In this document: in pieces, positions 14,458-16,682 of the stretch
Position numbering within the stretch: the stretch's first letter is position 1
Layout: every line of letters starts with the position of its first letter
DNA from: Fimenecus sp045633505
GTDB taxonomy: Bacteria > Bacillota > Clostridia > Oscillospirales > Acutalibacteraceae
Direction: 5' to 3'
Assembly (NCBI GenBank): GCA_045633505.1
Contig: JAZQYK010000007.1
Coordinates: 1 to 16,682, forward strand
DNA: 16,682 bases
Position numbers and translations under genes: made by a program
Notes under the pieces: model-generated
Seen by the model: only the letters and a program-made list of their open reading frames with translations
Databases searched by the model: none
Told to the model about the DNA's origin: nothing

Positions 14458-15324
14458 TTATGCTTTGTTAGCTGAACCGAAGAGTTCTATCTTTTCTCTA
14501 ACAGTAGCCTTGATAGCCTCTACACCGTCAGCAAGAAGCTTTCTTGGGTCAAAGCCCTTACCCTGAAGGTCCTTACCTGCTTCGATATATTTTCTTGTTG
14601 CTTCCTGGAATGCAAGCTGACATTCTGTGTTAACGTTGATTTTTGAAACTCCGAGAGAAATTGCCTTCTGAATCATATCAGCAGGGATACCTGTACCGCC
14701 GTGAAGAACAAGTGGCATTGCGCCTGTCTTTTCCTGAACTGCTGCAAGAGTTTCAAATGAAAGACCTGCCCAGTTTTCAGGGTATTTACCGTGGATATTA
14801 CCGATACCGGCTGCAAGCATTGTAACGCCAAGGTCAGCAATCATCTTGCATTCGTCAGGGTCAGCACATTCACCAGCACCAACAACACCGTCTTCTTCGC
14901 CGCCGATTGAACCAACTTCTGCTTCAATTGAAAGACCTTTTTCTTCGCAAATTGCAACGAGTTCTTTTGTCTTTGCAATATTTTCGTCAATTGGGTAGTG
15001 TGAACCGTCGAACATAATTGAGCTGAAACCTGCTTCGATACAATCCTTTGCACCTTCGTATGAACCGTGGTCAAGGTGAAGAGCAACAGGAACTGTAATA
15101 TTAAGTCCTTCAAGCATACCTTCAACCATACCTACAATTGTCTTGTAGCCACACATATATTTACCTGCACCCTCAGAAACACCAAGGATAACAGGAGAAT
15201 TCATCTCTTGTGCTGTGAGAAGAATTGCTTTTGTCCATTCAAGGTTATTGATATTGAACTGACCAACTGCATATTGACCGGCCTTTGCTTTTGTAAGCAT
15301 TTCTTTTGCATTTACTAATGGCAT
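14458..15324 (-). CDS. fba: Class II fructose-bisphosphate aldolase
   Basis: A 288-residue zinc-dependent TIM-barrel aldolase cleaving fructose 1,6-bisphosphate into the two triose phosphates. Landmarks: VGQFNINNLEW (20-30), ALHLDHGS with Asp85 and zinc ligand His86, SIEAEVGSIGGEEDG (132-146, with the Glu zinc-site residue), GNIHGKYP with His178, VLHGGTGIP with His208, and SKINVNTECQ (227-236). The KxGGEEDG-like loop fits the FBP/tagatose-type class IIB group. FBP is the most likely substrate given the consensus promoter and the housekeeping setting, though a tagatose-bisphosphate role cannot be excluded from sequence. The start follows AGGAG at about 11 bases. The gene appears monocistronic, with its own promoter and two downstream terminators. 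Confidence 0.94.
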   Translation of the reverse strand: MPLVNAKEMLTKAKAGQYAVGQFNINNLEWTKAILLTAQEMNSPVILGVSEGAGKYMCGYKTIVGMVEGMLEGLNITVPVALHLDHGSYEGAKDCIEAGFSSIMFDGSHYPIDENIAKTKELVAICEEKGLSIEAEVGSIGGEEDGVVGAGECADPDECKMIADLGVTMLAAGIGNIHGKYPENWAGLSFETLAAVQEKTGAMPLVLHGGTGIPADMIQKAISLGVSKINVNTECQLAFQEATRKYIEAGKDLQGKGFDPRKLLADGVEAIKATVREKIELFGSANKA

Positions 15325-15360
15325 AATTTAATACACTCCTATATAAAAATTTCCACCGAT

Positions 15361-15389
15361 ATTATATATCACCCACTCCTAAATGTCAA
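15361..15389 (-). promoter_or_regulatory. Full-consensus sigma-A promoter for fba
   Basis: TTGACA (15384-15389) and TATAAT (15361-15366) on the minus strand with a 17-base spacer: a perfect consensus, in keeping with strong constitutive glycolytic expression. The leader is about 30 bases. The divergent gene starts only 50 bases to the right. Confidence 0.95.
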
Positions 15390-15438
15390 CAAATTAACAA
15401 AAGATTAAATTGTGAATAGTATAATCGTGGGTGATATT

Positions 15439-16482
15439 ATGAAGAAGTATTTCAGCAGTACAATTTGCAGTCACGGTTACACAAGCGCTTTTAATATGAT
15501 TTACAGAAAAAGTCCGACCGCAAAAGTGATTTTAGCATATAACGGCACCGATTTTGAAAGGGCAGTATTTTTCAAACGGCTTATACATAATTTCAAGGGG
15601 TATAACATTACTTTGTTCAATCCGTTTTTTGACGAGTCAACGGACGGAATATACATAAAAAATCTTGATACGTATATCCTTTCGGACAGCGGCTATTCAA
15701 AGCCCTGCCCCTTGCTTTCAGGAATATGGGAAAAGCCGTATCCCGTTACAAAAAACAAAAACATTCCCACAGACTTGCGTCGTGAAATGCTGATTTTAAA
15801 GGCTTATGAAAATAATTGCTATAAAAAAGCCTGTGAAATGCTGAAAAACGCTTCCAACGCAAAAGGAAAAATCCACAATGAATTTGCGCCGTTTTTTAGT
15901 GATGATAAGGTGATAAATTTTGTACGCAGATTTTGCGGCAAACACCTGAAAAGCAACAAAACCAAGGGCTTCGGTGAAACAAGACTTCTTTGCTCACCCA
16001 CTCCCCTCGGTATTCACACTCATTACGATACGGTTTTTGAAAGCTGTGAAAACGTCATCAGCATTTACGATAATTTCGGGTTTGTAGGCTCGGTTTTACT
16101 TGGTGTTATAAGAGATTATGCAGTCAAAGAAAAAATCAGTTTTATAATGAGTTCCTCATATTATGCAAATGACATTGCGCAGACGTTGATTTTTCCTGAA
16201 CAAAGCCTTGCAATTACCATAAATGGCGAAAACCACGTTTTACCCTTTGAGCCACAGGAAAAAATCACAATTTCACGGTTTTTAACAAGCGAGAGTATTC
16301 TGTCCTCACCTAAAATCGAGGCACTTATTTCCATTGAAAATAAATTGTTGGAAAAATGTGTGATGAATATTTATAATGGTAGAGATTATAGATTTAAATA
16401 TAATTACTTATGCAGAGGATATGAGTGTGAAGACGAAGCAACGCTTAGTGCGGATAAATTGTGCAAACAGTTGATAGTATAA
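15439..16482 (+). CDS. Uncharacterised protein resembling two-domain P-loop ATPases (PRK06851 type) without P-loops
   Basis: A 347-residue protein from the ATG at 15439, chosen because GGGTGAT lies just upstream; a GTG at 15412 would add 9 residues. I do not recognise a named gene. The layout recalls, from memory, the PRK06851 Firmicutes ATPase family with two P-loop halves. The first half starts YFSSTICSHGYTSAF, with KVILAYNGTDFERAVFFKRL (29-48) where family members have a GGPGTGKST-type loop, then a DESTDGIYIKNLDTYIL strand. The second half (about 180-290) has LLCSPTPLG, then ISIYDNFGFVGSVLLGVI (about 207-224) at the second P-loop position, then TLIFPEQSLAI and NHVLP. Neither half keeps G-K-S/T, so nucleotide binding is probably lost. 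No signal peptide or membrane segment. It is the only plus-strand gene here, divergent from fba. A TATAAT at 15420-15425 is too close to the ATG to be a confident promoter. Confidence 0.75.
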   Translation: MKKYFSSTICSHGYTSAFNMIYRKSPTAKVILAYNGTDFERAVFFKRLIHNFKGYNITLFNPFFDESTDGIYIKNLDTYILSDSGYSKPCPLLSGIWEKPYPVTKNKNIPTDLRREMLILKAYENNCYKKACEMLKNASNAKGKIHNEFAPFFSDDKVINFVRRFCGKHLKSNKTKGFGETRLLCSPTPLGIHTHYDTVFESCENVISIYDNFGFVGSVLLGVIRDYAVKEKISFIMSSSYYANDIAQTLIFPEQSLAITINGENHVLPFEPQEKITISRFLTSESILSSPKIEALISIENKLLEKCVMNIYNGRDYRFKYNYLCRGYECEDEATLSADKLCKQLIV

Positions 16483-16483
16483 A

Positions 16484-16682
16484 TTAGACAAATTGGGGTT
16501 TGTAGGGCTCTTTTGTATGGTGATATCACCCTCTTGTCTCACCTGAAAGGGGAGATGTCACGAAGTGACAGAGGGGTTATTCAATTAAACAACAAACCCC
16601 TCAGTCTCGCATACGCTCGACAGCTCCCCTTTCAGGGGAGCCGAGAACCGACCATATTGGTGTCATAAACATCCCGACAAAT
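16484..16682. repeat. Composite intergenic repeat (copy 2 of the 6971-7130 type with a palindrome inside)
   Basis: The outer ends, TTAGACAAATTGGGG at 16484 and ATCCCGACAAAT at the window's edge, match the ends of the element at 6971-7130. The outer parts are roughly inverted (TTTGTAGGG at 16499-16507 against the complement of CCCGACAAA) and each carries a short near-palindrome (GGTGATATCACC at 16519-16530; ACCATATTGGT at 16651-16661). Between them is the CCCCTGAAAGGGGAG-type palindrome (16533-16646), which has the look of a nested insertion. The element may continue beyond the window. Confidence 0.7.
16533..16646. repeat. Palindromic repeat, 'empty' copy without nuclease gene
   Basis: Left arm CTTGTCTCACCTGAAAGGGG, side hairpin GTCACGAAGTGAC, and GAGGGGTT (16571-16578). 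Right arm AACCCCTC (16595-16602), a variable 20-base segment, and GCTCCCCTTTCAGGGGAGCC. Both arms closely match the arms around the DUF559 gene at 10997-11470, with only a few changes outside the variable segment. Here the loop is 16 AT-rich bases with no open frame. Confidence 0.9.

Noticed and set aside
15415..15430. Sigma-A promoter for the plus-strand gene at 15439
   Set aside because: TATAAT at 15420-15425 has no -35 at a proper distance, and a start from it would remove the ribosome binding site.

Overview
The window looks like a chromosomal segment of an AT-rich, endospore-forming Clostridia species, probably a gut Oscillospirales/Ruminococcaceae-type bacterium. This rests on a spoVAD gene at the left edge, consensus sigma-A promoters, strong GGAGG-like ribosome binding sites, a YwlE-type arginine-phosphatase domain, a Thermus/Bacillus-type MetRS, and GC-rich dispersed intergenic repeats of the sort common in gut Clostridia. 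The genus is an inference; no rRNA or marker set is present.

Layout, right to left, because nearly all genes are on the minus strand. A divergent promoter region (15325-15438) separates fba (class II aldolase, minus) from an uncharacterised plus-strand gene that resembles a two-domain P-loop ATPase family but has lost both P-loops. Downstream of fba lies a roughly 400-base non-coding stretch with three degenerate repeat modules, two terminators and the polA promoter. Next comes polA, followed immediately by a palindromic repeat whose loop holds a small DUF559/Vsr-like nuclease gene. After that come a fused arginine-phosphatase/RimI acetyltransferase gene and tsaD, which are translationally close. 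pckG (GTP-type PEP carboxykinase) follows with its own promoter and terminator. A 160-base intergenic repeat then precedes the alaX-metG-tatD operon. A second inverted repeat separates tatD from a small Dabb-domain gene and an ABC exporter half-transporter, which end in a UUCG-loop terminator. Last is spoVAD, cut by the window edge. The right end (16484-16682) is another composite repeat.

Functionally the segment is mostly housekeeping: central carbon flux (fba, pckG), DNA repair (polA, tatD), translation and its quality control (metG, AlaX editing, TsaD t6A tRNA modification, RimI acetylation). Sporulation is represented by spoVAD.

The most interesting signal is in the repeats. One palindromic repeat occurs twice: an 'empty' copy at 16533-16646 with a 16-base loop, and a 'filled' copy at 10997-11470 whose loop is a complete DUF559 endonuclease gene. 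The repeat arms provide that gene's ribosome binding site at one end and its last codons and stop at the other. This looks like a self-contained nuclease-plus-palindrome cassette. The YwlE-RimI fusion and the P-loop-less ATPase homologue are the next best leads.
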